A stretch of 36,417 nt of DNA from Beijerinckia sp. L45 (GTDB lineage: Bacteria; Pseudomonadota; Alphaproteobacteria; Rhizobiales; Beijerinckiaceae), in NCBI RefSeq assembly GCF_009765775.1, contig NZ_LMUU01000139.1, positions 1-36,417 on the forward strand, read 5' to 3'. Below, piece by piece: positions 20,192-34,761 of the stretch. The position numbers were made by a program, and so were the translations under genes. A model generated the notes under the pieces. The model was not told the origin of the DNA. It was given only the letters and a program-made list of their open reading frames with translations, and did no database searches. How positions within the stretch are numbered: the first letter of the stretch is position 1; each line of letters opens with the position of its first letter.

Positions 20192-21172
20192 ATGCATCCC
20201 GCTCATGCATCGGCGAAGTCTTCCATGACCGGATTGAGCACGGCCGGTGTCACTGCGATCTCGACCCGAGTCGGCATTCGCACCGAGGCCGCTGCCGGCT
20301 TCGCGGTATGGCAAGCCAGCCTCACGCGTGCCGCGGGAGCCGCTCCGGGCTTCGTCAACATCGAGATCGCGCCGGCGTTTCTCGGTTCGAGCGACTGGCA
20401 GATCGTCCAGCGTTTCCAATCCGCGGACCTGCTGATCCTCTGGCGCGCATCGCCCACGCGCGCCAAGCTGTTTGCTGATCTTGCGGCGCTCCAGACCCCG
20501 GCCCTTGCAGCCCTCCAGGACGAAGCGGCCCCTGATGTCCACGCCCTCTATTGCGTCACGGAAGTTATTACGACCGTCGTCGCGCCAGGCAAGGAAGAGA
20601 TCTATCGAACCTGGACGGAATCGGTCCAGGCGGCACAGGCGACGTTCCCCGGCTACATGGGCACGCTCGTCCAGGCGCCCTTGTCGGCCGACATTCCTTA
20701 CTGGACGACGCTTGTTCGCTTCGCCACGACCGGCGAACTGGATGCTTGGCTCGGGTCGGCACAACGCAAGGCGATCATCGATTCCGCCGCGCCGGATGTT
20801 TCGACCTGGAAGAGCCAGCGCATCAACGGCGCTTTCGAAGGGTGGTTTGCTTCAAACAGCGGGTCCACAACGGCACCGGCGGCATGGAAACAGACAGCCC
20901 TCGTCCTGCTCGTCCTCTTCCCCGTGGTGATGCTTGAGATCAAGTTTCTAAGCCCCTACCTCGCCGGGCTCCATGTCACCATCGCCACCTTCATCGGCAA
21001 CGCCATCAGCGTGTCGCTGGTGTCCTGGCCGCTGATGAATGTCGCAGTCGCGGGGCTGGGGTGGTGGCTTCGCCCTGCCCCGGCCCGGCGTCTCGCCATC
21101 GAGACGGCGGGCGCCTGTGTGGTGCTCGCGCTCTACGCCTCGGAGATTCTTGGTTTTAGCCTGCTGTTCTGA
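20192..21172 (+). CDS. Membrane-anchored antibiotic-biosynthesis-monooxygenase (ABM) fold protein
   Basis: 326 residues. The soluble part reads as two dimeric alpha/beta-barrel (ABM-like) repeats: about 19-105, with APGFVNIEIAP and a repeat-typical QIVQRFQSADLLILWRASP, and about 120-205, with FPGYMGTLVQAP, WTTLVRFATTGELDAWLGSA and QRKAIID. A linker is followed by three hydrophobic segments (about 233-250, 264-290 and 303-325). This matches a known but poorly characterised group of ABM-superfamily proteins with a C-terminal membrane anchor. Small ABM proteins oxidise or degrade aromatic or haem-type ligands without a cofactor, but no substrate can be given here. The start is ATG 20192 with a weak GGGG upstream; ATG 20225 is an alternative. 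It is divergent from rpsL and precedes the deaminase gene by 61 bases. Confidence 0.75.
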   Translation: MHPAHASAKSSMTGLSTAGVTAISTRVGIRTEAAAGFAVWQASLTRAAGAAPGFVNIEIAPAFLGSSDWQIVQRFQSADLLILWRASPTRAKLFADLAALQTPALAALQDEAAPDVHALYCVTEVITTVVAPGKEEIYRTWTESVQAAQATFPGYMGTLVQAPLSADIPYWTTLVRFATTGELDAWLGSAQRKAIIDSAAPDVSTWKSQRINGAFEGWFASNSGSTTAPAAWKQTALVLLVLFPVVMLEIKFLSPYLAGLHVTIATFIGNAISVSLVSWPLMNVAVAGLGWWLRPAPARRLAIETAGACVVLALYASEILGFSLLF

Positions 21173-21191
21173 GCCTGGCTGGAAAGAGGCG

Positions 21192-21209
21192 GCCTCGAAG
21201 GATCGAGGC
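21192..21209 (+). repeat. Hairpin between the ABM and deaminase genes
   Basis: The perfect 7-base arms GCCTCGA (21192-21198) and TCGAGGC (21203-21209), loop AGGA, are followed by TGCGTTTG. It could be a weak terminator or attenuator that uncouples the two plus-strand genes. Its 3' arm ends 24 bases before the deaminase start. Confidence 0.4.
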
Positions 21210-21233
21210 TGCGTTTGTGGGAAGGACATGAGC

Positions 21234-21716
21234 ATGACGGACGACGACAAGGCATTCATGACGCGCGCGATCTATCTGTCGGAAAAGACCTCCCTGATCG
21301 ACAGTGCCGGCGGCGTCTTCGGGACGGTGATCGTTCAGGATGGGAAGATCCTGGCAGAAGGCGCAAACCGCGTCGTCGCCGAAAACGACCCGACCTGGCA
21401 CGGCGAAATCGAAGCCATCCGCAACGCCTGCAAAAAGGAAGGCAGTTTTAAGCTGCGCAACGCCACTCTCTACACCAGCGCCGAACCCTGCCCGATGTGC
21501 ATGGCGGCGGCCTACTGGGCCGGCATCGAGAAGATCTACTACGCCTCGACCAACGGCGACGCTCTGGAATACGGCGATTTCGACGACAGCCTGATTTACC
21601 GGGAACTGAAGAAACCGGTCAGCGACCGCTCGATCTCGTGCACCCAGATCATGCGCGACGAAGCCGTGGCGGTCTGGAAGCAGTACAAGGTGAAGGCGGA
21701 CCGGGTTCCCTACTGA
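21234..21716 (+). CDS. Nucleoside/guanine deaminase of the cytidine-deaminase superfamily
   Basis: 160 residues, the size of Bacillus GuaD. The zinc and catalytic motif is HGE (in DPTWHGEIEAIRNACK) instead of the usual HAE; the second zinc motif is complete as EPCPMCMAAAYWAGI. The segment GGVFGTVIVQDGKILAEGAN and the C-terminal FDDSLIYRELKKPVSDRSI resemble GuaD rather than the tRNA adenosine deaminase TadA. The likely reaction is hydrolytic deamination of guanine to xanthine or of a related purine; substrate choice is inferred. ATG 21234 has AAGG eight bases upstream; ATG 21228 is in frame but too close to that site. It converges on rpoC, with a shared terminator. Confidence 0.85.
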   Translation: MTDDDKAFMTRAIYLSEKTSLIDSAGGVFGTVIVQDGKILAEGANRVVAENDPTWHGEIEAIRNACKKEGSFKLRNATLYTSAEPCPMCMAAAYWAGIEKIYYASTNGDALEYGDFDDSLIYRELKKPVSDRSISCTQIMRDEAVAVWKQYKVKADRVPY

Positions 21717-21764
21717 ACAGCCCGCTTCATTTCATAGCCCTGGCTAGCCGGGCGCAAACACCAA

Positions 21765-21792
21765 AAAGGGCCCGTGTTTCCACGGGCCCTTT
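21765..21792. terminator. Bidirectional terminator between the deaminase gene and rpoC
   Basis: The perfect 12-base arms AAAGGGCCCGTG (21765-21776) and CACGGGCCCTTT (21781-21792) enclose the loop TTTC. The minus-strand reading ends in a run of five U, so it serves rpoC best. The plus-strand reading ends in a shorter U-run and can serve the deaminase gene. Confidence 0.88.
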
Positions 21793-21821
21793 GTTCGTCC
21801 AACGCTCTAAAGCGCTGCGCT

Positions 21822-26042
<4,221 letters not shown>

Positions 26043-26122
26043 GGTGTTCTCCTTATGCGCAGTCATCGGCTTGGGCGCGCACGACGGACCGCTAGGATTT
26101 CAAACTTGTAGACACGCAAACG

Positions 26123-26149
26123 AGCGAGGCGCGGTTGGCGCGCCTCGCT
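26123..26149 (-). repeat. Intercistronic palindrome between rpoB and rpoC
   Basis: The perfect 11-base arms AGCGAGGCGCG (26123-26133) and CGCGCCTCGCT (26139-26149) enclose a 5-base loop, 16 bases after the rpoB stop. On the minus strand only CGUUUGCG follows, so it is a poor terminator. It is more likely a partial attenuator, processing or stability element. Confidence 0.65.
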
Positions 26150-26165
26150 TTAGGTTTGAACTTGG

Positions 26166-30302
<4,137 letters not shown>

Positions 30303-30462
30303 GTCGCTCCTCGCACTGTTTGATAGGGGCGATCCCAGCCGGGGTCTGACCCTGGGGACCTGCCGCGCATCCCGTCGGATGCCCTAAACTGACGCGTTAG
30401 TTTCCGAGACGGTCGAACCCAGCGGGTCGAGATCCCAGCGCAGCCCACATGGCCGCAAACGC

Positions 30463-30529
30463 AAAAGCCGAAAGGCCGTTAGGCCTTCCGGGACGAACCG
30501 ACAGGCTTGGACGAATGCCCAAGCCTGTC
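30463..30529 (-). terminator. Tandem hairpins / probable attenuator between rplL and rpoB
   Basis: Reading the minus strand, a perfect 11-base hairpin (30500-30510 with 30519-30529, GACAGGCTTGG/CCAAGCCTGTC) comes 39 bases after the rplL stop. A second hairpin with one mismatch (30468-30477 with 30482-30491) follows and leads into CUUUUGCG. This arrangement fits partial termination, which would let ribosomal proteins be made in excess over beta and beta'. The strength of termination is inferred. Confidence 0.6.
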
Positions 30530-30568
30530 CGAATTGTTGGAAGATGACCCGGGCAAGCCCGGCTCTGA

Positions 30569-30943
30569 CTACTTGAGTTCCACCTTCGCGCCAGCCTTCT
30601 CGAGCTGGGCCTTGATCTTCTCGGCGTCGTCCTTGGTCGCGCCTTCCTTGACGGCCTTCGGAGCGCCTTCGACGAGGTCCTTGGCTTCCTTCAGGCCGAG
30701 GCCCGTGATCGCGCGGACTTCCTTAATCACTTCGATCTTCTTGTCGCCGATAGCGGTCAGCATGACCGTGAACTCGGTCTGCTCTTCGACGGCAGCGGCC
30801 GGGCCGGCGGCGGGACCGGCGGCGACGGCGACAGCCGCAGCGGCGGAAACGCCCCACTTCTCTTCGAGCAGCTTCGCGAGTTCAGCGGCTTCGAGAACGG
30901 TCAAGGCGGAGAGGTCGTCGACGATCTTTTCGAGGTTTGCCAT
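30569..30943 (-). CDS. rplL: 50S ribosomal protein L7/L12 (bL12)
   Basis: 124 residues. The stalk protein that recruits translational GTPases. The N-terminal dimerisation domain (1 to about 32, [20 protein letters not shown]), the flexible Ala/Gly/Pro hinge (about 33-52), and the C-terminal factor-binding domain with [20 protein letters not shown] and [20 protein letters not shown] are all clear. AAAGGA lies upstream of the ATG. It is 72 bases after rplJ. Confidence 0.98.
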   Translation of the reverse strand: MANLEKIVDDLSALTVLEAAELAKLLEEKWGVSAAAAVAVAAGPAAGPAAAVEEQTEFTVMLTAIGDKKIEVIKEVRAITGLGLKEAKDLVEGAPKAVKEGATKDDAEKIKAQLEKAGAKVELK

Positions 30944-31015
30944 GATGTTGATCCTTTAATGGGTCGATGATTTGGTTCGATTGAAGCCGGGTGAGGCTTC
31001 GGAGTCTTGTGAGGC

Positions 31016-31537
31016 TCAGGCCGCTTCCTTGTCTTTTTCCGCGTAGGCGGCAAAGACGCGCGCAAGCTTGGCAGCCGGCGCGGTTGAAAGCTGGGCGATC
31101 TTGGTCGCAGGCGCCACGAGGAGACCCACGAGCTTGGCCCGCAGTTCGTCGAGCGACGGCATGGTCGCAAGCGACTTGACCGAGTCAGGAGTAAGCGCGG
31201 TTTGACCCATCGCGCCGCCGAGGATGACGAGCTTGTCGAATTCCTTGGCGAAGGCGACCGCAACCTTGGGTGCGGCAACCGGATCGTCCGAGTAGGCGAT
31301 CAGGGTCGGGCCGGTCATGAGACCGGTGATGGACGCGCTCGACGTCCCTTCTAGAGCGATTTTCACAAGACGATTTTTAGCGACCTGTACCTTGGCTCCA
31401 GCATCGCGCATCCGCTTACGCAGATTTTGCATCTGGGCCACTGTCAGGCCGGAATAGTGAGCCACGACCACAACGGACGTCGTCGTAAAGACGTCGTTCA
31501 ATGCGGTGACAGCTACCTTTTTTTCCGCTCTGTCCAC
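31016..31537 (-). CDS. rplJ: 50S ribosomal protein L10 (uL10)
   Basis: 173 residues from a GTG. L10 anchors the L7/L12 dimers to 23S rRNA and, bound to L12, represses its own mRNA in studied bacteria. The sequence (Met)[16 protein letters not shown] fits the family start; [20 protein letters not shown] and [13 protein letters not shown] are diagnostic. The C-terminal helix is the L12-binding spine. GTG 31537 has AGGAG seven bases upstream. An ATG at 31558 would put the start right on another copy of the same ribosome-binding site and is not preferred. Confidence 0.96.
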   Translation of the reverse strand: MDRAEKKVAVTALNDVFTTTSVVVVAHYSGLTVAQMQNLRKRMRDAGAKVQVAKNRLVKIALEGTSSASITGLMTGPTLIAYSDDPVAAPKVAVAFAKEFDKLVILGGAMGQTALTPDSVKSLATMPSLDELRAKLVGLLVAPATKIAQLSTAPAAKLARVFAAYAEKDKEAA

Positions 31538-32080
31538 AGTGCTTCTCCTGGAGATCATTCTCCTGGAGCGGGCTTCAGAACCCGCCGGTTGCAGAAACCG
31601 CCCTGATCGGGGATGATCCTAAGATCGACCCGTTTCGAAGCGGCGCGGCGCCTGTCCCCGGAACGGCATGGCGCCGGACCGGACAGAAGGATCGAACCAA
31701 AATCGACGAGCACGAAGCAAAGCCCCGCGCTCTAAAATCCGGCTTTCCCCGTCTATGCTGGCCTCTGTCGATCGTCCGGTGGAACCGGATGGCCTTCAGA
31801 AAATTAAGCGAACGCAGACCGAAGGATGCGAACGCGCCGGCAGTCTAGGACAGGACGTGGCCGGTTAAGACGCAGAGCGAACCCCGCATCTTTCCGGCCA
31901 ATCCAACTTCAACAGCCAAGCGCCCCACGCACTGATCTCGTAATCGAGGTCGATGCGAGGAACGGAATGACAGTGAAGTATCTCATGTGAGCTTTCTTGG
32001 GTGGCGCATGCGCCGACCCGAGCTGTCTACCTAACCTCTCGGCAAAGAATTGCCAAGAGGTTATTTTCAGTTTGTCAAGA
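31538..32080 (-). promoter_or_regulatory. rplA-rplJ gap with the rplJL leader
   Basis: 543 bases without a gene. Near rplJ are two hairpins, 31568-31585 (GCGGG/CCCGC) and 31586-31600 (CGGTT/AACCG), where the L10(L12)4 autorepression site is expected. A weak promoter candidate on the minus strand is CTTAAC (31864-31869) with TAGACT (31842-31847). A 12-base palindrome GGCGCATGCGCC is at 32003-32014, and an imperfect 12-base hairpin (32033-32062) follows rplA without a U-run. The leader role is inferred from position and family knowledge. Confidence 0.5.
31543..31568 (-). promoter_or_regulatory. Duplicated ribosome-binding site of rplJ
   Basis: On the minus strand CTCCAGGAGAA occurs twice, perfectly, 15 bases apart (31558-31568 and 31543-31553). 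The proximal copy is seven bases from the GTG start. Each copy contains the palindrome CTCC-A-GGAG, so it may also pair with itself or with the other copy. Confidence 0.7.
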
Positions 32081-32788
32081 TCAGCCTTGCGAACCTGTGG
32101 ACACGGTCGAGGTATCGACCTTCACACCGGGACCCATCGTCGAGGAGATCGCGACGCGCTGAAGGTACGTGCCCTTGGCGCCCTGCGGTTTGGCCTTCGA
32201 CACCGCATCCACGAACGCCATGATGTTGGCGACGAGCTGTTCGTCGGTGAACGACGACTTGCCGACGCTGCCCTGGATGATCCCGGCCTTCTCGACGCGG
32301 AACTCGACGGCGCCGCCCTTGGACGCCTTGACCGCGGAGGTCACGTCCATGGTCACGGTGCCGACCTTCGGGTTCGGCATCATGCCGCGCGGGCCGAGCA
32401 CCTTACCGAGGCGACCGACGAGCGGCATCATGTCCGGGGTCGCGATGCATCGATCGAAGTCGATCGTGCCGCCCTGAACGATGGCGACGAGTTCTTCGGC
32501 GCCGACGACATCGGCGCCGGCGGCGCGGGCTTCGTCAGCCTTGCCGCCACGGGCGAAAACGGCGACGCGCAGGACGCGGCCGGTGCCGTTCGGCAGGTTA
32601 ACCACGCCGCGGACCATCTGGTCGGCATGCTTGGGGTCGACGCCGAGGTTCATCGCGATTTCGACGGTCTCGTCGAACTTCGCGCTGGCGCGTTCCTTGA
32701 CCAGCTTGACGGCCTGATCGACGGGATAGAGCTTGATGCGATCGATACCCTCGCGGGCTTTGACGACGCGCTTTCCAACATGTGCCAT
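32081..32788 (-). CDS. rplA: 50S ribosomal protein L1 (uL1)
   Basis: 235 residues. The mobile L1 stalk protein moves deacylated tRNA out of the E site, and in E. coli it represses rplKA by binding the rplK leader. [20 protein letters not shown] opens the protein; the signature region reads [20 protein letters not shown] followed by PNPKVGTVT. The C-terminus contains [20 protein letters not shown]. It begins two bases after rplK, so coupling is likely. Confidence 0.98.
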   Translation of the reverse strand: MAHVGKRVVKAREGIDRIKLYPVDQAVKLVKERASAKFDETVEIAMNLGVDPKHADQMVRGVVNLPNGTGRVLRVAVFARGGKADEARAAGADVVGAEELVAIVQGGTIDFDRCIATPDMMPLVGRLGKVLGPRGMMPNPKVGTVTMDVTSAVKASKGGAVEFRVEKAGIIQGSVGKSSFTDEQLVANIMAFVDAVSKAKPQGAKGTYLQRVAISSTMGPGVKVDTSTVSTGSQG

Positions 32789-32790
32789 GA

Positions 32791-33222
32791 TTAACCCACC
32801 ACCTCGAGGCCCATCGAACGGGCGGAACCTTCAATCATCGCGGACGCCGCTTCGATGCTGGCGCAGTTGAGATCGGGCATCTTCTTGGTGGCGATCTCGT
32901 TGATCTGAGCGCGCGTGACCTTGCCGACGAAGCCGCCCTTGCTGGGGGTCTTCGAGCCCGACTTAATGCCCGACGCCTGCTTCAGATAGAAGGAGACCGG
33001 CGGCTGCTTCATCTCGAAGGTGAAGGAGCGATCCTGGAACGCGGTGATGACCACCGGGATCGGCGTGCCCTTCTCCATCTGCTGGGTCTTCGCGTTGAAG
33101 GCCTTGCAGAATTCCATGATATTGAGGCCGCGCTGACCGAGCGCGGGACCGATCGGCGGCGACGGATTGGCGGAGCCCGCCGGCACCTGCAGTTTGATGT
33201 AACCCGTTATCTTCTTCGCCAT
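32791..33222 (-). CDS. rplK: 50S ribosomal protein L11 (uL11)
   Basis: 143 residues. It forms the GTPase-associated centre with 23S rRNA and is needed for the stringent response in studied bacteria. The start [16 protein letters not shown], the segment [20 protein letters not shown], and the C-terminal RNA-binding domain with [15 protein letters not shown] and [10 protein letters not shown] are present. AAAGGAG precedes the ATG. A 206-base gap with palindromes separates it from nusG. Confidence 0.98.
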   Translation of the reverse strand: MAKKITGYIKLQVPAGSANPSPPIGPALGQRGLNIMEFCKAFNAKTQQMEKGTPIPVVITAFQDRSFTFEMKQPPVSFYLKQASGIKSGSKTPSKGGFVGKVTRAQINEIATKKMPDLNCASIEAASAMIEGSARSMGLEVVG

Positions 33223-33253
33223 TTTTCTCTCCTTTATCGTGGTGCGACGATGG

Positions 33254-33414
33254 CTCGTCTCCCACGAGGGTTGCCTTCTCCATCAAACGGAGAAGGGTTC
33301 GAATGAAGCGACGCGGATATGTGCCCGGTGCTTCAACCTGAAGCGAGACCTTGCGGCGCCGCCCTCGTCTAGCCTCGCTGAAGCGAAGGCCACCCTCTCC
33401 CGCAAGCGGGAGAG
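33254..33414. repeat. Palindrome cluster in the nusG-rplK gap
   Basis: Three hairpin-forming stretches occur in the 206-base gap: CTCGT/ACGAG (33254-33268), CCTTCTCC/GGAGAAGG (33274-33296) and CTCTCCCGC/GCGGGAGAG (33395-33414). The last is nearly symmetrical and resembles palindromes scattered between genes in Rhizobiales. No U-run follows on the minus strand. They may be REP-type elements, mRNA stabilisers, or part of the L1-binding leader of rplK. Confidence 0.5.
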
Positions 33415-33428
33415 AAAATCCGTGGTCG

Positions 33429-33962
33429 TTAGACGATCTTTTCGACCTGCGTGTATTCCAGTTCGACCGGCGTGGCGCGGCCGAAGATCGACACGGCAAC
33501 CTTGACGCGCGAACGGCTCTCGTCGACTTCCTCGACAATGCCGTTGAACGAGGCAAACGGGCCATCGGCGACACGCACGGACTCGCCGATCTCGAACGAA
33601 ATGGACGCCTTCGGGCGCTCGACACCATCGGCCACCTGGCCCTTGATGCGGTCGGCTTCGGCATCCGAGATCGGCACAGGACGCTTGTCGGCGCCCAAAA
33701 ATCCCGTGACCTTCGGGGTGTTCTTGATGAGATGATAGATATCATCTGAAAGATCGCACTTCACCAGTACATAGCCTGGAAAGAACTTGCGCTCGGCGTT
33801 GATCTTGCGGCCCTTGCGGATCTCGACGACCTGCTCCGTCGGCACCAAAATCTCGTCGAACTTATCCTCGAGCTTGCGCTGGACGGCTTGCTCGCGAATC
33901 GAGGCGGCGACCTTCTTCTCGAAGTTGGAATGGGCGTGGACGATGTACCAACGCTTGTTCAT
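33429..33962 (-). CDS. nusG: Transcription termination/antitermination factor NusG
   Basis: 177 residues. It binds RNA polymerase through the N-terminal domain and Rho or S10 through the C-terminal KOW domain. The N-terminal domain starts MNKRWYIVHAHSNFEKKVA and has KFFPGYVLVKCDL; the KOW part reads IGESVRVADGPFASFNGIVE (about 125-144). ATG 33962 fits the family start and has AGGA 13 bases upstream; ATG 33974 would add four residues but sits on that AGGA. It follows secE by 20 bases. Confidence 0.96.
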   Translation of the reverse strand: MNKRWYIVHAHSNFEKKVAASIREQAVQRKLEDKFDEILVPTEQVVEIRKGRKINAERKFFPGYVLVKCDLSDDIYHLIKNTPKVTGFLGADKRPVPISDAEADRIKGQVADGVERPKASISFEIGESVRVADGPFASFNGIVEEVDESRSRVKVAVSIFGRATPVELEYTQVEKIV

Positions 33963-33982
33963 GGAAGCGGTCATATCCTGTC

Positions 33983-34174
33983 TCAATGGCCGAGGCTGAG
34001 GACGAAGGTGATCAGGATGTGAATGCCCTGGTCAGCGGCGAAGAGAAACAGACTGGCGAAGACGCACATGACGATCACGAGCGCGGTCGTGATCAGGGTC
34101 TCGCGCCGGTTCGGCCACGTGACCTTGTTGGCTTCCTGCCGAACTTCCTGCAAAAACTGAAACGGATTGGCCAT
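33983..34174 (-). CDS. secE: Preprotein translocase subunit SecE
   Basis: 63 residues, the short single-span form. The amphipathic N-terminal helix FQFLQEVRQEANKVTWPNRR carries the conserved VTWP motif. One membrane segment follows (about 27-59, LITTALVIVMCVFASLFLFA). SecE clamps SecY in the inner membrane. Upstream is only a weak GAG, so initiation may be modest. A tRNA-Trp gene, found before secE in many bacteria, is not seen here. Confidence 0.97.
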   Translation of the reverse strand: MANPFQFLQEVRQEANKVTWPNRRETLITTALVIVMCVFASLFLFAADQGIHILITFVLSLGH

Positions 34175-34251
34175 AGGCTCGAATCATGTGCTGGGACGCA
34201 CGCCGCGGACGAATCATGAGACGCAGCGGTCTCGAGACAATCACGCAAACG

Positions 34252-34289
34252 CAAAAAGTCGTGGCGCGGAACCGGTTGGTCCGCGCCAC
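34252..34289 (-). terminator. Intrinsic terminator between the small gene and secE
   Basis: The perfect 10-base arms GTGGCGCGGA (34261-34270) and TCCGCGCCAC (34280-34289) enclose a 9-base loop. Read on the minus strand a run of five U follows after GAC (34253-34257). It lies about 80 bases after the small-gene stop and 78 bases before secE. It would end that transcript or act as an attenuator in front of secE-nusG. Confidence 0.75.
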
Positions 34290-34370
34290 AAACCTTGCTC
34301 TTAAAGAGAGTCCCATAGAGTGGCAAGCAAGAAATGCTGTAGCCGCCATACGGACGATGATGCGCCCCGC

Positions 34371-34541
34371 CTACGCATAGGCGTTGACGATCGCCGTAAG
34401 CATCACGGCTATGGCTTTTTCACCGCGGCCGCTGGCCAGAGCCGCGAGCTCGGCGATCAGCTCGAACAGATAGGCCCGGTCTTCGGCCTCATGCGGCGAT
34501 GATATCTGTTGCGCGTCGACGGTCATCAGAGTCCGCGTCAT
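34371..34541 (-). CDS. Small protein of unknown function
   Basis: About 56 residues from ATG 34541 (51 from ATG 34526; the frame is open to 34625). I do not recognise the family. The C-terminal part looks like one amphipathic helix, AYLFELIAELAALASGRGEK followed by AIAVMLTAIVNAYA; the N-terminal part is polar with Asp and Glu. No signal peptide, Cys motif or clear membrane span is seen. A sigma-70-like promoter (34589-34618) would start the transcript downstream of the ATG at 34625, so the shorter forms are preferred. A terminator follows. Neither start has a strong ribosome-binding site, so the gene itself is uncertain. Confidence 0.5.
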   Translation of the reverse strand: MTRTLMTVDAQQISSPHEAEDRAYLFELIAELAALASGRGEKAIAVMLTAIVNAYA

Positions 34542-34588
34542 GGCTTTGTCAACCAACCGATCTGCTATCGAGAGTCGCACCGCCCGGC

Positions 34589-34618
34589 AGTATAACAACC
34601 CAAGGTTGATAATTGCAA
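34589..34618 (-). promoter_or_regulatory. Promoter candidate upstream of the small gene and secE
   Basis: On the minus strand TTGCAA (34613-34618) is followed after 18 bases by TATACT (34589-34594), or after 17 bases by TTATAC. The surrounding sequence is AT-rich compared with the window. It faces the small gene and, beyond the terminator, secE-nusG. Confidence 0.5.
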
Positions 34619-34683
34619 TCGACATGTTCCGCTCATGCCGCTACGGCATAGCTTTTGCCAAGCCTCTCACGCGGCGAAGCTTA

Positions 34684-34713
34684 GCGGTGCCATGTTTTAA
34701 GTGGCATCGCCGC
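34684..34713. repeat. Imperfect inverted repeat upstream of the binding-protein gene
   Basis: GCGGTGCCA (34684-34692) pairs with TGGCA (34702-34706) and CCGC (34710-34713) with a 3-base bulge. A second palindrome, ATGCCG/CGGCAT, is at 34635-34649. They lie 50-130 bases before the transporter gene and could be operators; no promoter was convincing. Confidence 0.3.
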
Positions 34714-34761
34714 TGTTCGCAGTCCGGATTTTGATTTGCGGCAAGGACGGGGAAGCAGCTC

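Noticed and set aside
20111-20764. Minus-strand frame of 217 codons opposite the ABM gene
   Set aside because: It is an Arg/Gly/Asp-rich shadow of the plus-strand gene, with no ribosome-binding site or recognisable motif.
31668-31868. Plus-strand frame of 66 codons in the rplJ leader
   Set aside because: No ribosome-binding site, no similarity to any family I recognise, and it lies antisense to the expected rplJ leader.
32074-32079. A perfect TTGACA on the minus strand near the rplA stop as an rplJ -35 element
   Set aside because: The -10 position reads TGGCAA and falls within a hairpin; no convincing partner was found.
34175-34370. A tRNA-Trp gene upstream of secE, as in many bacteria
   Set aside because: No cloverleaf, TTCGA loop or CCA-ending acceptor stem was found on either strand.
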